DNA of 64,000 nucleotides from Coffea arabica (GCF_036785885.1 NC_092329.1:6820001-6884000), one strand, 5' to 3'. Positions 12,812 to 25,063 are shown, numbered from the stretch's first letter. Translations and numbers: made by a program. The notes: a model not told the origin generated them from the sequence alone.

Positions 12812-13408
12812 CGTAGTAATATGATATTTAGGTGGAATCCCACTTCTCTGTAGGTATGAACAGGATCTAACCAAATTTATACAGATGAGCACTCAAATCT
12901 ACGTACTTCTACTAGGTAAATGCCTTTCTGGGAGAACAGAAATCAAGTAGACAAAGAAAAAGGAAGAAATAAAGGAGAGCAATAAATGTAATTAATGCAG
13001 AGAAATAGGTTAAGAAAGAAAACCTAAGTGAAACCCTGGCTTTAAGTAAGCATGTATTTATGGCTGCAAATTTCCGTACTATGACGTTCCATCTTCTTAG
13101 TTCCGACCAGCTTGTTTTTAAGATGTCCGAAGCTCCTGGAACCTGGGCAAACTCCTGTTCCGACAGGAATCAGCACTTACTATTGTTCTTGTTTGGAAAT
13201 GCGGACAGATTCACCTTGATTGGTTGCAAAGTATCTAATTGTTTGCTTTTTGTCAGAGACTCTGATTTTGGGTTTTTGAAAGTTTGAAAAAATTTGCAGA
13301 GTTGGAAGGTTTTTGGCTCCCACTATTGGGGGGAAAAGCTCTCCTAGAGAGATAAAGAGCTCTCATAAGAGAGAGAGAGTAAGGTTGGTGTTTCTTGCCT
13401 CTATTGTA

Positions 13409-14090
13409 CTAGGGGTTAAAACAAAAGTAGAGGTTGTTCCATTATTTGTACTCCAACTGATTACAGGTTCTCATTTTGAATAATTAGTAATTTTGATATT
13501 CTCATTTATTTTTGTATTTAAATTACAAATTTTTTAATAGCAAAAAAGCTAGCATAATCTACTAATCAAAGAGTAGCATTTGCTGATTTTAATTAAATGA
13601 GAACAAAAAGTTTTTGAACATCATGCTATTACAAAACTTCTATTCAAGTAGTAGACATTCACTAGACAACCACGAAATGCTCAGTTCGACTCTTAATTCC
13701 TCCCTTTTCTTTCTCTCCCTTTTGAACCAAAAACGAAATATCATGCTATTTGAGCACAACTTGCTCTTTTGATCTCCATTTTGGGAGTCTATCTTTCGAA
13801 GCTTTGAGCCTTTAATGAACAAGGAAAAGAGGATCCAATAATGTAAAGAGCAATATATTGCATACCAGCCAGCAACAGTCAAATGCAGACTAAGAAATGG
13901 CCAAATAATATATGTCCAAAGCATGCATACTATCCGGATATCAATTTCACTGCAGGAAACTTAGGGGAAGTAAGAAAACGCCGCTCTACTGAAGTTTGTA
14001 CAGTTGCTGAGGTAGAGAACATTATCCCCGTTTACTCAGTCTATTAAGCCAAAAATCAATGGATAGTTTTACGCATCAGTGAGACCGTAG
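13409..14090. other. Spacer between the LINE and HGPT; probable HGPT 3' UTR
   Basis: No coding signal. The portion just below 14091 is probably the 3' UTR of the phosphoribosyltransferase gene, which reads leftward. The remainder is AT-rich spacer. Confidence 0.45.
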
Positions 14091-16409
14091 TCATTGGTAC
14101 AATTCAGGCTTCAACACCCCAACATAGGGCAAGTTCCTGTACAGCTCTGCAAAGTCCAGTCCATAACCGACCACGAAATAATCTGGGCACTGTCAAAATG
14201 AAATTGTAGAATGGTCAACAAAGGCAGAAGCCATTTTGCAAGGTACAGAACAAAAGAATGGAAGCATCCAACTGTGACAGTGTGAAAATGTATAAACAAA
14301 TAACAGTTCGTAGACAAGATTACTAGCTTCAAATTCAGCATAAAATTGTGACTCATGCTATTTGATCCTTCACAGTCATATGTGCTCTTCAGGAGCTAAT
14401 TGCCAAGTGATTCTGAGAGTTAGTTTTCTTACCAAATGGACGAGCCTTTTCATAAGAGAAAATAAAAACCAAGTGATCTAAAGTGTGCCCATGATAGTAG
14501 ATGATGCCTAGTACTAGTATGAACTTGAACTCACCCACTACCCTATACTAAAGCTTTTTAAACTATTAAGCAGAAGTATGCTTCTAATTTTGCCAAAAGA
14601 TCATCAAGATTGGAGTAACAAAGCGATGGAAATTTTTACAGGTTCCAATTCCTTCAAAAACACTAGTTCTATCTACATAATGATTGGGTGGCATGACTTG
14701 TCCATTCCATTTTTTGCTTCTAAGTCAATGAAATGCCTGTTGTAGTTTGACTCATTCAATCATGGAAGCCTCTCAAGTCTCAAGCATATGTAGCATGGCT
14801 ACTATTTAAATCAGGAGACATACAAAACAGATAATAACTTCATAGGGGTAAGCAGCAAACATTAATATAAGATCAACAACAGCCTATTGAATCTGCAGGT
14901 AGCCATGAAACTGGAAAATAATTTATGCCCCCTTTTTTCCTTTGTTCTGGGAAAGAGGGGGGAGGGCCTGAGGAACCAGTACTCAGACGTACATACTTGG
15001 AGAGAGAGAGAGAGAGAGATAGAGAGGGAGAGAGAGAACCTCAAAGCCACAGTAAAACTTTCCGCTTCCCACAAGTTCAAAATTGACTTTGCGCCTTTCT
15101 GGTTTGTTAAGAAGAGTACACACGGATACGGACAATGATCCTTTTGATTTCAAGTATTCAATGAGAAACGACAAAGTGCTTCCTGTATCTACAATGTCTT
15201 CCACCTAAAACCATGGCAAGAAACCAAATATACGTTTAAGAAGTCAGTGACATCCAACATAACAAAGAAAAGTATGAGCCATCCAAGTAAATCCGTAGGA
15301 TGCCTCAAAAATATCAGCATACTAGGCACAAATGTGCATAGCTGTTGCAGCACTAAATTAAAGGTACTTTGGTCCAAATGCTTGTCAAACTTAATGGTAA
15401 CCCACTTTGCCTTGAATTTTGTTCACAAGAGACCTTTAATTGTTAGCTTTTAAAGTTTTAGCAAACTGATATCTTAAAAAACTCTATAAGAAGGACTCAT
15501 GAACACTTTAGGGATCATACTTGCGCTATTGACTACCAACATCATTGAATACTCAAAGTTATCTAATTCATCTAACCTGTTCTTGTACTCTAATTTCATC
15601 AGTCAAAGAGTTGTAGATTATCAAGCAATGAGATTTCAGGTCGCTAAGGCCATTGCTGCCCTGAATTCTCCCCAAGTACTAACTCGTATAAACAAACTAC
15701 AAGGAATCCAATGAAATCATGTGTAACATGGTAACGATTGCAGGTCTATTGATGGGCAACTTCATCAGTACCAGATCAATACCAAGAACCTTTTATCAGT
15801 AATAAATAAAAACAAGAGCCTTTATCAGTCTGCAAATAGCTTCAACATATTAGAATATTATTAGCAAACATAAGCTTTCTCTCCACGTGTAATCCTGTAT
15901 CTTAAAAGCTTTCGCTCGACATCCCATTAATCACAAACCCCCAGAAAAAGCATCCATCATAAACAGCCAAAAGGAGTAGTAATTCCCCAATCATAGCACG
16001 CTACAACCTGTTTAGTGCTAGCATTAAAAACGAGCAAACTAAAATAAACAAAAATTAAAAGCAAAAATAAGCGCTAATCCAATCCACTCACCACAATTAC
16101 GTGCTTATCTCGGACATCAATCTTTAAATCGCATGTAATTTTCGGTTTACCACAGGAGACAGTCCCAGAACCATAGGATTCAATCCGAACAAAGTCAACG
16201 CTGATTGGCAGTTGAATCTTCCGAACAAGATCGGCTAAGAAAAGAAACGCGCCGGTGGCAACTCCAACCATAATGGGAGCAGAGGAAGATGACGAACTGT
16301 CAGAGTTGGTACTAAAATCTTGCGTTATTTGAGAAGCAAGTTCAGAAACTCTTTGAGAAATTTCTTGGTCAGTCCACAAGATTTTCTCAATGTGAGAATT
16401 CAAGTCCAT
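14091..16409 (-). CDS. HGPT: Hypoxanthine-guanine phosphoribosyltransferase (purine salvage)
   Basis: Three exons, 16409-16092, 15204-15040 and 14189-14091, all at phase 0, give a 193-residue protein, close to the usual ~180-190. It would convert hypoxanthine or guanine plus PRPP into IMP or GMP, probably in the cytosol since no transit peptide is evident. The N-terminal part has [13 protein letters not shown] and a flexible-loop serine (RIESYGSGT). The exon 1/2 junction rebuilds [14 protein letters not shown], the PRPP-binding loop. Exon 3 encodes [19 protein letters not shown], which packs against the purine base, and ends KPELYQ. Residues 34-45 hold a Ser-rich run, a lineage-specific insertion. 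Intron 2 starts with an unusual donor (GTTCTC) leading straight into a (CT)n tract. It is divergent from the RH39-like gene, with about 1.5 kb between start codons. Confidence 0.95.
15001..15037. repeat. (GA)n/(CT)n microsatellite abutting a splice donor
   Basis: An almost pure GA run on the plus strand, hence CT on the transcribed strand, starting within a few bases of the exon 2 donor of the phosphoribosyltransferase gene (exon ends at 15040). It is a polypyrimidine tract in the pre-mRNA. Confidence 0.9.
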
Positions 16410-17561
16410 TGCTGATATTATGAGGTTTGAGTTTGGAGAAGACGAGGATTTTGTTCGTGGGGTTTAAGGGGATGAGATGGTTTAGTTTCGTGCCGCCAAG
16501 AAGCAGGAGTCACAGATATGTCAAAGATATCGAAGCTTCTGAGGTTTCCGGTTCAAAATTGGAAATGGGTCGAGTAATTTGCTTGTTGGGCTACAGACTT
16601 TAAGTACACTTGCAAATTGCAGCCACCCCCCAAAATTTATCATTATTCTGAAAACCTTCTCCAAAGTTTCACATCACGGTATATGAGTACATAAGTTACT
16701 GCATCACTGTATACAAATATAGAGATAAAAAAAAAAGGTACGAGAAAGGTGTACTAATATATTTTTTGTGATATACTAAACACAAAGAAAAAAAAGTGTT
16801 GACAATTGCCACAAATCTCATAAGCATTTCTAAAAGCAAATGCAAATTGTGTTTTTTGCTCCTAAACCGTTTAAAAACCTTCATATTCACTTGATTCTCA
16901 AAATTATGTAAATGTTTTTATATTACAAGTAGTAACTTTTCATTAGATTTAAGAATTTCATTAAGCCAATTACAGATATAAAAAAAAAAATTTTCCTTAC
17001 ACTAGTAAAGTTATGAAGTTGTATGATTTCTGTTCAATACCAAATACAAACTCATAAAAGGAGATAATCAGTCTTTCCTTTACCAAACCTTTTTCTCTTT
17101 TTTGTATCCTTGAATGATTTGTTTGAGCTTTATCATTGATAAAAATATACAAGCACATCATCATATTAAGTCCTCAACATTAGTTTTTAGGTAGAAGAAA
17201 AATGATCAAGCAAACTCGTAGCATGTTGCGAAAATTATTATTAAAACAAGCAATTGTATGAGATTTTATAAAAGTTTAATAAAATTCACCGTTTTCCTTT
17301 TCCCAAGATGTGATTTGAAAAACTAACATTAAATCACACATAACTAATTATTAAACCAAATTAAATGAATTATTCTGCTCCTTTTTTGTTTAATGACAAC
17401 TTAAATACTAGATTTTTTTAGCTAAGTTTAAACACTAGATTCAAGTTATTCTCAAAATTTTGTCAAGGTATAACGGGAAATAGAAACATAAAAAAAAAAA
17501 GAGGCCTACGAGAGCAAATATGTGAAAAAACTCTGGCCCAGAGCAAAGAAATGGACCAAGT
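16410..17561. other. Divergent promoter region between HGPT and RH39-like genes
   Basis: Contains no coding frame. It must hold the HGPT promoter (reading left) and probably distal promoter sequence for the helicase (reading right). It is AT-rich with several A runs. I could not pick a convincing TATA box for either gene. Confidence 0.5.
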
Positions 17562-17577
17562 GGTTATCATCTACAAA

Positions 17578-17834
17578 CCACCAACCTTTGGGCCGGTGGC
17601 CACCACCTAACTTGGTGGGATGGGAGGCAAGGGTTCCCATCAAAATGTCACATTTAAGTGATTTGCTTCAAAAAAATTCAGGCAGGTGTGTTGTGCACCC
17701 GTTTGATCCGGTGGTGATTTAGTCCCCTCTGTATTATTCCTGGGTCTCCTTAGGTTCGCCTCCTCCCCTTAGTGTAAAATAAATTAGATTATACAACAGT
17801 TGTCGTACAAAAAAAAAAGAAAAAAAAAAAAGAA
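17578..17834 (+). mobile_element. SINE with 16-bp target duplication, upstream of RH39-like ATG
   Basis: Exact 16-bp direct repeats GGTTATCATCTACAAA lie at 17562-17577 and 17835-17850. The element begins CCACCAACCTTTGGGCCGGTGG (A-box-like GGCCGGTGGCCACC) with a decayed B-box-like GGGTTCCCATC. It ends CAGTTGTCGTAC followed by an A-rich tail broken by two G residues. It differs from the SINE at 2769-2990 in body and tail, so it belongs to another family. The insertion lies only about 80 bp before the RH39-like start codon. Confidence 0.85.
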
Positions 17835-17929
17835 GGTTATCATCTACAAATATTTTACAAAATCCATAGACAGTAGAACTGAAGGCCACCTCCAGAAGCC
17901 AAAATCCCGTACCAGACTACTGCAAAGAT

Positions 17930-20900
17930 ATGAGTGGAACTGGAAAAGTACTCTTAAGCCTCTCCCTGGCTTCTCCTTCAACAACCCGCTTCTCTTTCTC
18001 TCTTCTTTCTTCAACCAAACGATTTTCTCTTTATAAGCCCCTTTTCCCCCTTCTACAATCATCAGCTAACAGGGTTTTTGTGGGGTTTAGACCCCTTTGC
18101 TCCGCCACCACCATTACAGCGCCTAAATCAGAAGATTCTCTGCAACCCATTAAGCATTCGATTCTGTTAGAAAGGTTAAGAGTCAGACACCTCAAAGATT
18201 CTGCAAAACTACCCAGCCCAGAAGTTCAATCCAAGAAATTAAAGGCAGAGTCTTTGGGGGCTAAAACTGGAAGTGGTGTAAATGAAGGGATATCAAAGAG
18301 GAATAAGAGGAAGAACGAGGCATTGGCTTCTAATTTTGAGGAGTTGGGATTGAGTGAAGAGGTTATGGGGGCCTTGGAAGAGTTGAGTATTTCAGTTCCC
18401 ACTGAGATTCAATGTATTGGGATACCTGCCGTTCTTGCAGGGAAAAGTGTGGTTTTGGGTTCTCATACTGGCTCTGGGAAGACTCTTGCTTATATGTTGC
18501 CTCTTGTTCAGGTTGGAAGTTTTGATGTTTATCGTATTGGTAATTAGAATTCATGTTGTTCCATTCTTTGATTTTGATTACTTGATGAAATGACTTCATA
18601 GCCTGCTAACTAGTTTATGCATTGATAAATTGCGACTCTTATATGGTGTATTTTTCTGTTTTTTGTTTATGGAAAATTTCACTATACGGTACTTGTCTTC
18701 CAGTACGAAATCTTATAGAAGGAACAGAAAGAAAAGAAGGGGACGAAAGCATGCCGAACACGTAGTTCAAGCCAAAGAAACAACATTCAGGACTTTACAG
18801 ATGAAATATAACTTAGGAATCTCATAGAATGTCGCAGCTATAAGCAGATAATGAAGAAGAAGAAAAAAAATCAACACTTGATGACATAATTATAAAAGGA
18901 GGAATGAAGAAAAAATGTCTTTAATTTGATGGTCCAAGCTTTTTCAGTTCTGGCTACCTAATCATTTTCTACCAACATGTGTAAATGCAGAAGATTTGAT
19001 ACTTGTACGGTAATACTATGGCTTTTTTTTTCTCGCTAATGCGCTTCGGCTTGATGTGGAAAGTGAGCTCTCCTAATCCTTAACACATTGAAACTTAGTT
19101 CTTTACTTTTAACACATCGAAAAAATCATTGTATATTATTAACTTGTGTGTTAGGAACTTCAGAAAAGACTGAACTGAATATATGTTACTTGGGAATTAT
19201 TGCCATTTGTAACTTGCAAGCGGATGTTTTGGTGAAGGGTGCTTGTTTGGGGGGAGGGGTGATTTTATACTGGACTGTGGAAAAAACTGCATAATTAGAA
19301 GGGTACAAAGAACTGGCCAGATATCTGTGTTCCTCCATCCATCCCCCTTAATTTCTTCAATCTCTTTTGGATTAGCTGTGAATGGTTCAATTCACCTCAG
19401 GTTAAGAGCAAAGAATGCATTTTCATGTTAGAAAGGTACTTTCTTTTATTTCTTTGTTTGTTTTTGGCTAAGGAGAGATATTGGGCTGAATTACATTTCT
19501 AAGGCTTAATATCATGCTCTTAGATGTTTCCAGCTCCTTGTTGGAATATCAGGAAATTTTGGTACCAAAATCTGAGTGCTGATGTGCTTGCACTCCTTAG
19601 TACGCAGAATGGGCCATTGTTCCTTTTGGATTCTGTAATGGTATTTTGCATCACAAAAATAAGAAACTTATGAATTTTTTTTTGTTTTTCTCCCAGTTGT
19701 TGAGACGAGATGAGGCATTAAATGGTATTCTTATAAGGCCCAGGCGTCCCCGTGCCGTGGTGCTTTGCCCCACTAGGGAGCTTTGCGAGCAGGTTTGTAT
19801 GACTTATATGCAGTTTAATTATTTGGCTAACCTTGACGAGAGAACATGTTTCTAGTTGATTAAAGCAAGATGGGTGATGCAGGTATATCGGGTTGCGAAG
19901 TCCATTAGTCACCATGCCAGGTTCAGGTCTACCATGGTAAGTGGGGGTGGACGTTTAAGACCCCAAGAAGATTCCTTGAACACCCCAATTGACTTGGTAG
20001 TGGGAACCCCTGGCAGGGTTCTTCAGCATATTGAGGAGGGTAACATGGTTTATGGTGATATCAGATACCTGGTAATTTTTTTCTGTGATAAATCTTTTAA
20101 TGATTTCATAAGTACTTGTTTTCTAATCATAAGTAGTTGTTAACAAGCTAGTTCTTGTTAGGTGTTGGATGAAGCAGATACTATGTTTGATCGAGGCTTT
20201 GGTCCTGATATACGCAAGTTTCTTGGGCCACTTAAGAATCGTGCATCAAAACATGATGGTCTAGGATTTCAAACTGTTTTGGTCTCTGCAACAATGACAA
20301 AGGTACAGTTCAAACTGTCTTTACTGAATTAAGTGTGACTGAAAGGGGGGGAAAAGGCATCTTGGAAAATTTAATTGATAGATGGATGATATTGGTACAC
20401 ATTAACAACATATCTTATATCCTGAGGAGTGCTGGGTTAAAGATGCTTGCTGTAGATACTTATCAGCGGTAATTTTTTAGATGAGGTGATAGATATTTTA
20501 GTAACTTCTTGTTTCCTAGAAATTGGCTGTTCATTGAATATGGAGAGTCATGTTACCCTTGTTTCTTTTTTTTCCCCAGAGAAAAATGTTTCTGTTAAAA
20601 AAATGATTGTGTCTTGAGCAGAAAGTGCCTTGGTCAAACAGTTCTCCATGATGATTTTGTCAGTTCAATCACATTTCTTACCAAGGTTTTTTTTTTTTTT
20701 TTGGAAATAATATGGGTATGGTTCTGCAGGCAGTGCAAAAACTGGTTGATGAGGAGTTTCAGGGGATTGTACATCTGCGTACTTCAACACTGCATAAGAA
20801 GATTGCTTCTGCTCGTCATGATTTCATCAAAATCTCTGGTTCAGAAAATAAGCTGGAGGCACTGCTACAGGTATACTTTCTTCATGTTTTATTGTAACTT

Positions 20901-23357
20901 GACTGTTGTGTGATAATTGACCTGAGTAGAACTTCATGAATATGAATGAAAAACCTTACAGTAGTGGCACTGACTGATCATATGTTGTTCTGATCAGCTA
21001 CCCCTTACAGATTGAATTGCAATAAGGTTGAGTTAGTTATGTGTTCTATTGGTGTTGATTTTTCTTAAATTTTTCTTTGCTGTTTTTGACGGAGAGCACA
21101 AACCCCGAACTATTGCCGTAAGGAAATTGACTTAAGATTGGAACTCCTGTTGGTCAATTATGGCTAGGAGAAACAAGAGAAGAGAATGCATAAGGATGTT
21201 TCATTTTGAGATGAATGGGACTAATGTATTTTAGATGGGACTAACAAAGGTACTGTAGAATTAGGGACAGGATACCTTTCAGAAGTAGGAACAATGCTGA
21301 CGGGTATCTTTGCATATATTGAAGTCAACATGTTCAGAATATTAAAAAAAGCACTTCTTTTATTGCATTTAAAAATGCAATGACTTTTATTCCAAGGGTA
21401 GGTGAAATGCAATGGAAAGATGTTCCTGTCGTTTGGTAATATGCCTAAGTAACGGATAAAGAATGACATTCTTTGTCATGGATAAAAATGACATGAAGGA
21501 ATCATGTTTACAAAGGTATATCTGATAAAGAAATATCTCTTGTTGCAGGTATGAGGTGTGTTTTTCTTATCAAAGTAATAATTTCTGCACTGAAGCATAT
21601 GTTAAATGTTGCCATACCACTTTCCTCTCGAAGCTCCCAAATCAGCTTGAGTCTGATAAAATGTTGCTTAATACAGGTTCTTGAGCCAAGTTTATCTAAG
21701 GGAAATCGAGTGATGGTATTCTGCAATACTTTGAACTCTAGCCGTGCTGTGGATCACTTTCTGCATGAAAATGGAATCTCTACTGTCAATTACCATGGAG
21801 AGGTGCCAGCAGAGGAAAGGTGAGATGGAAGAAGGTTCTATCATCTGTCAATTTCTGCACTGTTTTCAACAGTAGGAAGAAGATAAAGAACTACAAACTG
21901 TTAGCATCTGTTCAAGCAATTACAGTTGGAGTCAGAATTAATTTGAAACCCTTGCTTTCACTCGAAACATATCTGATTTTCTTCCTGAAAGAAATAGTGG
22001 TAAAAATGGAGAATTTTTGTTCCTATGCACTGAAAGGGTGGTTCAGCATGTTGAGATCATTGACAGATCTTAAATGTTCTGTTATGTCGATAACTAACTC
22101 TCTAGGTTATAATTAGTTATCAAACAAATTTCTGAGAAAAAGCTTTTTTAAGTAGTGGTACAAAATTGAGATTTCTTTGATGAATATAGATTTCTATAAA
22201 TCTGTATTTCATTTTGGGAAGTTATGGTGGTCATGTTTCTGATTAGCCTCTGTGAAGATTTTTATATCTAAGAATCTCGTAAAATATGGCCTGTAGTAGA
22301 TCCCCATACTCCTTTCTTTACTGGTATTTTCTCTATATAGGGTTGAAAACCTGGAAAAGTTCAAGAGCAAAGATGGTGATTGCCCCACATTGGTCTGCAC
22401 TGACTTGGCTGCTAGGGGACTGGACTTGGATGTTGATCATGTTATCATGTTTGATTTTCCACTGACCTCTGTAAGAATTTGCTGTGTGTTTGTCATTTGC
22501 ACTTGCCCTTGTGCATTTCCTTCCCTCCACCTGAAAGTGGTGCTTCCTTTCCCTTAAAATTTCAGATTGATTACCTCCATCGCACTGGAAGAACTGCTCG
22601 TATGGGTGCAAAAGGTATGTAGGCTTCAGTATTTTTTCCATTGTCAAAAGTTGAATTGAGATCCCGGATGGCATCAATTATGAATACTGTTTATTGTTCA
22701 ATGTACATGGCATGGGGACTCAACTAACTAGAAGTTTTGAGCAAAAATCAGAATTATCCTATGTCTACTTATGCAGTTATGCATACACCAAATGTAATTT
22801 TTCTGTATAAGCACTAAAACCTCTTCACTGGTCTCACTCTAACAGGGAAAGTAACAAGTTTGGTTGCAAAGAAAGACCAGATTTTAGCCACTCGTATTGA
22901 AGAGGCCATATTAAAAAATGAGAGCTTGGAGTCTCTTTCTGTAGGTAGTGTTCAAAGAGACATTGCCAGGGCACGCATAAATGAGCAGAAGGGAAAGAGT
23001 GTAAAGTTGTTAAAAGCTTCAAAACATAAGAAGACTGCTACAGCTGCTTCAGCTAAATCATCCGGTGCTGATAGCAAAGCAAAACCCAAAAAAGGGTTGT
23101 CCAAAAATGGTGCTGGGGGCAAGGTGGATCTTACAAAAAGGACATCCAGAACAAGTCCTGGTAGCAAATCTGTGACGGCAACTGCTAAAGTTTCTAAAAA
23201 ATTTTCTGGGGCAAACAGCTCAAAAGCCAAGGTTAGCCATAAAGAATTTCAGGGCCGCAAACCTGATGTATCAAGTTCTAGATCAAAACTAAATGTAGTG
23301 GGATTCAGGGGCAGAAGTTCCTCTTCAAGTCAGCCTGAAGGTTTGAAGCTCAGTTGA
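17930..23357 (+). CDS. RH39: DEAD-box ATP-dependent RNA helicase, RH39 type, chloroplast-targeted
   Basis: Nine exons: 17930-18511, 19697-19792, 19883-20071, 20162-20302, 20730-20870, 21677-21819, 22341-22470, 22566-22614 and 22846-23357, all GT-AG and in phase, giving 660 residues. The first ~60 residues are Ser/Arg-rich and basic, like a plastid transit peptide. The core then shows every DEAD-box motif in order: Q motif ([11 protein letters not shown]), GSHTGSGKT (motif I), PTREL (Ia), TPGR (Ib), LDEAD (II), SAT (III), VMVFCNT (IV), TDLAARGLD (V) and HRTGRTAR (VI). The Lys/Ser-rich basic C-terminal tail probably binds RNA. Arabidopsis RH39 is needed for the hidden-break processing of plastid 23S rRNA, and the same role is inferred here. 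The large introns (1.2 kb after exon 1) carry no recognisable gene. A SINE sits about 80 bp upstream of the ATG. Confidence 0.94.
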
Positions 23358-23840
23358 TTTATAATCAGTATATAAGAGTTCATTGAGCCATTCCTCAATT
23401 GTAGTTTATATGCATAGTGAGTTTCGATTCCTTCTTCGTGATCTCTAGGTCCTTGTGTTTTTTGAAAGATTGCGACAGAAGGCTTGAGATGCGCGAGTGG
23501 AGATTTCACTACCCACCAACAGCTATTAGTTCTGTTGGGATGACCATTTGATCTTAATTGAGATGATAGAGGACATATTTTCAGGACAGGGTCGAAAGCT
23601 AATGCGCTAACAAATTACTTGAATTAGAGTAAAGCTTGCTAAACAGATTTTTGCAGGCTACCTGGTCTGTGTAGCATATGAATGATTATGCATTGGCTAG
23701 TGATATTTGAACGCGATGTTGTTCCATCGAGAAAATTAAATGACATATTATTCAATTCCAATGAAGTTCATCAAACAATTATAAACGCTATCAGCATTCC
23801 ATTTCCTCCTATTGCTTTTGGAAATTTGCCTTAGATTTCA
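23358..23840. other. Convergent 3' region between RH39-like and small TM gene
   Basis: The two genes point at each other. This stretch should hold both 3' UTRs and polyadenylation signals. No coding or repeat structure seen. Confidence 0.5.
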
Positions 23841-24227
23841 TCATTTCAATGGAAGAGCAGGAGGAGCCTTGGCAGGTGAAACCAAATTTCCTGCTGTGTC
23901 ATATATAATGACTCCAGAGAAATCTGGGAGTTGGCACTTTCCTCCCATCATCACATTCTTCCTCCAGAGTGATGCTTCACCACTATAAGTGCTTCCATCA
24001 ACATCTCCAAAGTGGTATGCTTGAATCCTTTCAGGGTTGAGTTGTATAAGAGGGTCTGGATCACCAAAACCATAACAACCTCTCCATTTGCGCCATTTCC
24101 GCAATTTCCTGGAGTGAGAAGCGCACATGAATAATGCAAAAGCACACAAAAATAGAGACCCAATGGCAAGGCCCACCTGGGAGGTGCTGCTACTCAGATG
24201 ATGGTGTAAGGGTGTATGTCTAGCCAT
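23841..24227 (-). CDS. Small single-pass membrane protein, conserved in plants, unknown function
   Basis: Single-exon frame of 128 residues starting MARHTPLHHHL. One hydrophobic segment at about residues 18-37 (VGLAIGSLFLCAFALFMCAS) is followed by a basic stretch (RKLRKWRKWRGC), so the C-terminus is predicted cytosolic by the positive-inside rule. The soluble part contains DPDPLIQLNPERIQAYHFGD and a distinctive MGGKCQLPDFSGVIIYD block that I believe is conserved across plant homologues. The open frame extends 32 codons further upstream (to 24323), but a TATA-like box at 24267-24274 lies inside that extension, so the inner Met is preferred. Function not recognised. Confidence 0.72.
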   Translation of the reverse strand: MARHTPLHHHLSSSTSQVGLAIGSLFLCAFALFMCASHSRKLRKWRKWRGCYGFGDPDPLIQLNPERIQAYHFGDVDGSTYSGEASLWRKNVMMGGKCQLPDFSGVIIYDTAGNLVSPAKAPPALPLK

Positions 24228-24266
24228 GAGAAATCTGATGGTGCTACTGCTGCAAATATAAATATG

Positions 24267-24274
24267 TTTATATA
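24267..24274 (-). promoter_or_regulatory. TATA-box candidate for the small TM gene
   Basis: The minus strand reads TATATAAA about 40 bp before the chosen ATG at 24227. With a usual 25-35 bp spacing, transcription would start just upstream of the ATG, giving a very short leader. It supports the inner start codon. Confidence 0.4.
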
Positions 24275-24323
24275 GTTTTAGGCAAGCCAGTTGAGGGTCA
24301 AGTTTTGAGGATTTGTTGGACAA

Positions 24324-25063
24324 TTTGGTTTAAATTTCTGACTTTCGCAGTTGAATAATGGCACTGGTACAACAGAATCTCGTGGTTTTGGTGGTTTTGG
24401 TTTGGTGTGTCAAGCATAAGGTTAAGGCAAAGCAAGTTACATGGCAATTGTATTAGTTAGAGCAGTCGACTCATCTAAACTTACCTAGTTATCTATAGCA
24501 CAGCAAGAAATGACAGGAAAAAAGAAAAATTAATGAGTTAGTGGTTAAAATGTTATGGTTATATGATTAACTTTTGAACTTATAATCACGTTGTTATTTC
24601 ATTCATACATTCAATTTTACAATCAGACGAAACAAATAAATTAAATGATAAACCTATTTGATATAATGGAATCACCACAAACATTCAAACTTTTGAAATT
24701 ATAATATGTTAGAAACCCTAATTATCAACATGTAAAAAAAAAAAAAAAAAAAGATACACGTAAATATTTGCACTTTCTAGAGTTTTTACTTTCTACCTCG
24801 CTTGATTAATTGAATAGACAAAAGACAAATACATGACACATGTAAATCTTTGGCAACAATAACTAGGACGTAAATAGGCCAGAAAAGGAAGGTGGTTTTT
24901 TTGCAGTTGGGCTTACTTTACCTAAAGGCCCATAGGAGTCCAACACTACATGGACGTACAGGCCATTTGACGAACCCTTGCCAGATTGATCATCAGTAGC
25001 CTCACAGGGGTTTCCCAGATTTCGGGCACTCCTCACTGATTTCTTCTTTGTACATCCCGGAAA
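24324..25063. other. Divergent intergenic region, AT-rich
   Basis: Promoter space between the small TM gene (left) and the organelle-protein gene (right). It contains an A run near 24734-24752 but no gene or repeat with recognisable ends. Confidence 0.5.

Larger units (their letters stand above)
7048..13391 (-). mobile_element. Full-length L1-type LINE, degraded (6.3 kb)
   Basis: A non-LTR retrotransposon in minus orientation, flanked by 17-bp target duplications TTCTTGC(T/C)TCTATTGTA at 7031-7047 and 13392-13408 with one mismatch. The 3' end carries an A tail after TTATCGTTTCGACAAC. The 5' end has a CT-rich leader. In order it encodes a gag-like ORF1 with a zinc knuckle, then endonuclease, reverse transcriptase, a zf-RVT segment and an RNase H remnant. 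Frames are broken by stops and shifts throughout, so it is dead. It inserted 11 bp from the right-hand TAA of the foldback element. Confidence 0.93.

Noticed and set aside
15001-15138. Plus-strand frame with a (RE)n repeat at 14887-15138
   Set aside because: It is the GA microsatellite read as Arg-Glu, antisense to HGPT exon 2 and its intron.
24228-24323. N-terminal 32-residue extension of the small TM protein
   Set aside because: A TATA-like box lies inside it and the sequence looks unlike the conserved protein, so the inner Met is preferred.
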